Of a DNA stretch of 64,000 nt, positions 63,170 through 64,000 are shown in pieces. Every line of letters starts with the position of its first letter. The stretch's first letter is position 1. The DNA is taken from positions 186,001-250,000 of the forward strand of contig NZ_LNXS01000001.1 in NCBI RefSeq assembly GCF_001467525.1. Reading direction: 5' to 3'. A program made the translations under genes and the position numbers. The notes beneath the pieces are model-generated. The model did no database searches. It had not been told where the DNA came from and saw nothing but the letters and a program-made list of their open reading frames with translations. This DNA is from Legionella anisa. GTDB lineage: Bacteria > Pseudomonadota > Gammaproteobacteria > Legionellales > Legionellaceae.

Positions 63170-64000
63170 TTAAAAGGCGCAACAATTGCGTTTGCGCCAG
63201 ATCAGATACCCAAAATCCTCGCCCTTAAACGGATATTCGTGCCCTGCCTCCCATAGGGTCGTAGCACGCCCAAGGGGATAACAGGCATTAGTAGTCGGTA
63301 AAGGATTGACCATTTGATAGCGGTAACGTGATTTGGGCAAAATAGGGGAATAATGAGTATGACAAATGGATTTTGCGCTGCTTGTCGAATCGTCAAGTCC
63401 TACTGTGTCTTCCAATAGTCCCTGGCGGTGCAGTTTAAAATTCATACGCTCAGACAGTAAGACTGATGCCTGAACCCCGCCAACATGTTCTTGCACATGC
63501 CCCGTTAAAGGGTACATGCTTCCCTGAGCTCCTGCGCACCAAAAGAGTTTGTCAATGGCACTGCCCAATAAAGCGGTACTTGAATCAGCAGCGCAAGCCG
63601 CTTGTGCGGGTAAACTACCAAACAATACCGCCTCAGGATTAATGACGAAACCCAGCTCATCGTCATTCCACATCACATCCAATTCACTCGGATAAGCAAT
63701 GTCAAAGTCTCCTTTTTCAACACAAATCCCATCAGTTAACACATTCAACCAATACATCAATGGGAACTTGTACCAGTGCACGTGGTAAAATGATTGATTG
63801 GATAAATTACTATCTGTTTCCACCGCACCTTTGCGGTAATACTTGCCAAAATTTAAAGAAATTCCCCCTAAATTAACTAAGCAAAATGGGGTTCTGGTTA
63901 CATCCACTAAGTTAACAGGCTCCCAATAACCCATTGTTAATCCCAATCTCGGTATAGGATTTCCTGGGCATTCACAAACAGGCAGTTTGGGATTTTTAGT
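63170..64000 (-). CDS. traU: TraU conjugal transfer protein (5' end outside window)
   Basis: The frame runs open to the right window edge and reads CPGNPIPRLGLTMGYWEPVNLVDVTRTPFCLVNLGG, the TraU N-terminal core. The rest includes FWCAGAQGSMYPLTGHV and the Cys-rich C-terminus. A possible TTG start at 63946 is inside the conserved core and is not the true start. TraU is a periplasmic Cys-rich pilus assembly protein. The operon continues beyond the window. Confidence 0.93.
   Translation of the reverse strand, partial: TKNPKLPVCECPGNPIPRLGLTMGYWEPVNLVDVTRTPFCLVNLGGISLNFGKYYRKGAVETDSNLSNQSFYHVHWYKFPLMYWLNVLTDGICVEKGDFDIAYPSELDVMWNDDELGFVINPEAVLFGSLPAQAACAADSSTALLGSAIDKLFWCAGAQGSMYPLTGHVQEHVGGVQASVLLSERMNFKLHRQGLLEDTVGLDDSTSSAKSICHTHYSPILPKSRYRYQMVNPLPTTNACYPLGRATTLWEAGHEYPFKGEDFGYLIWRKRNCCAF

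Noticed and set aside
63170-63946. traU starting at the TTG at 63946
   Set aside because: The conserved TraU sequence CPGNPIPRLG continues upstream to the window edge, so the gene is simply cut.

Overview
The window looks like a chromosomal segment of a Legionella-type gammaproteobacterium. It is AT-rich by eye. It carries the tol-pal end genes cpoB and pal, csrA, phaC, and a mevalonate-pathway gene set that is unusual for gammaproteobacteria but known in Legionella. GTAGCCTGGGTGCAGC-type palindromic repeats are scattered between the core genes. The genus is an inference from gene content, because no rRNA gene is present.

Positions 1-24.7 kb are core chromosome. tilS (partial), accA, a phosphopantetheinyl transferase and birA form a fatty-acid/biotin group. 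They are followed by csrA, a methyltransferase, a POT peptide transporter, lipA, a thioredoxin-membrane fusion protein, CBS and BON proteins, phaC, the cbpA-cbpM chaperone pair and ftsB. The mevalonate genes are split in two: mevalonate kinase plus mvaD at 13-15 kb, and HMG-CoA reductase plus a phosphomevalonate kinase candidate at 22-24 kb. Between them lie cpoB-pal and a four-gene MlaFED-type lipid transport operon. A coiled-coil protein of possible effector type sits next to it. Two tRNA-Lys genes and one tRNA-Arg close the core.

From 24.7 kb to the end the DNA is accessory. A tyrosine integrase abuts tRNA-Arg and is followed by an excisionase-like gene and a divergent regulatory switch with an S24-type repressor. 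The most interesting cargo is at 28.6-30.9 kb: a 72-residue precursor peptide, a tetrapyrrole-methylase-fold enzyme and an MFS transporter on one strand. The enzyme carries the Arg-x3-Tyr and YGHP features of borosin alpha-N-methyltransferases. The precursor ends in two 9-residue repeats built on DMSHV(I/F)P. I read this as a split borosin RiPP (peptide backbone N-methylation) system. Two ATM1-like half ABC exporters and an aldo/keto reductase diverge from it. GNAT, NYN and MazG-like genes follow.

At 37.5-41.3 kb lies a minus-strand group II intron with its reverse transcriptase/maturase. An IS4-family element, complete with 17-bp terminal inverted repeats and a 9-bp target duplication, has landed between ribozyme domains V and VI. 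Two tRNA 3'-end remnants (Met at 42.0 kb, Thr-like at 45.6 kb) frame a probable defence module: a Dam-type methylase, a PD-(D/E)XK nuclease and a 535-residue protein with an Abi-C-like tail. A DUF4917 (SIR2-like) protein follows. From 47 kb to the right edge runs an F-type conjugation operon on the minus strand (traU-trbC-traN-traF-trbB-traH-traG-traD-traI). It ends in a very large MobF relaxase-helicase with a C-terminal TOPRIM region. The layout suggests a composite, layered conjugative island anchored at tRNA genes, with its far end beyond the window.
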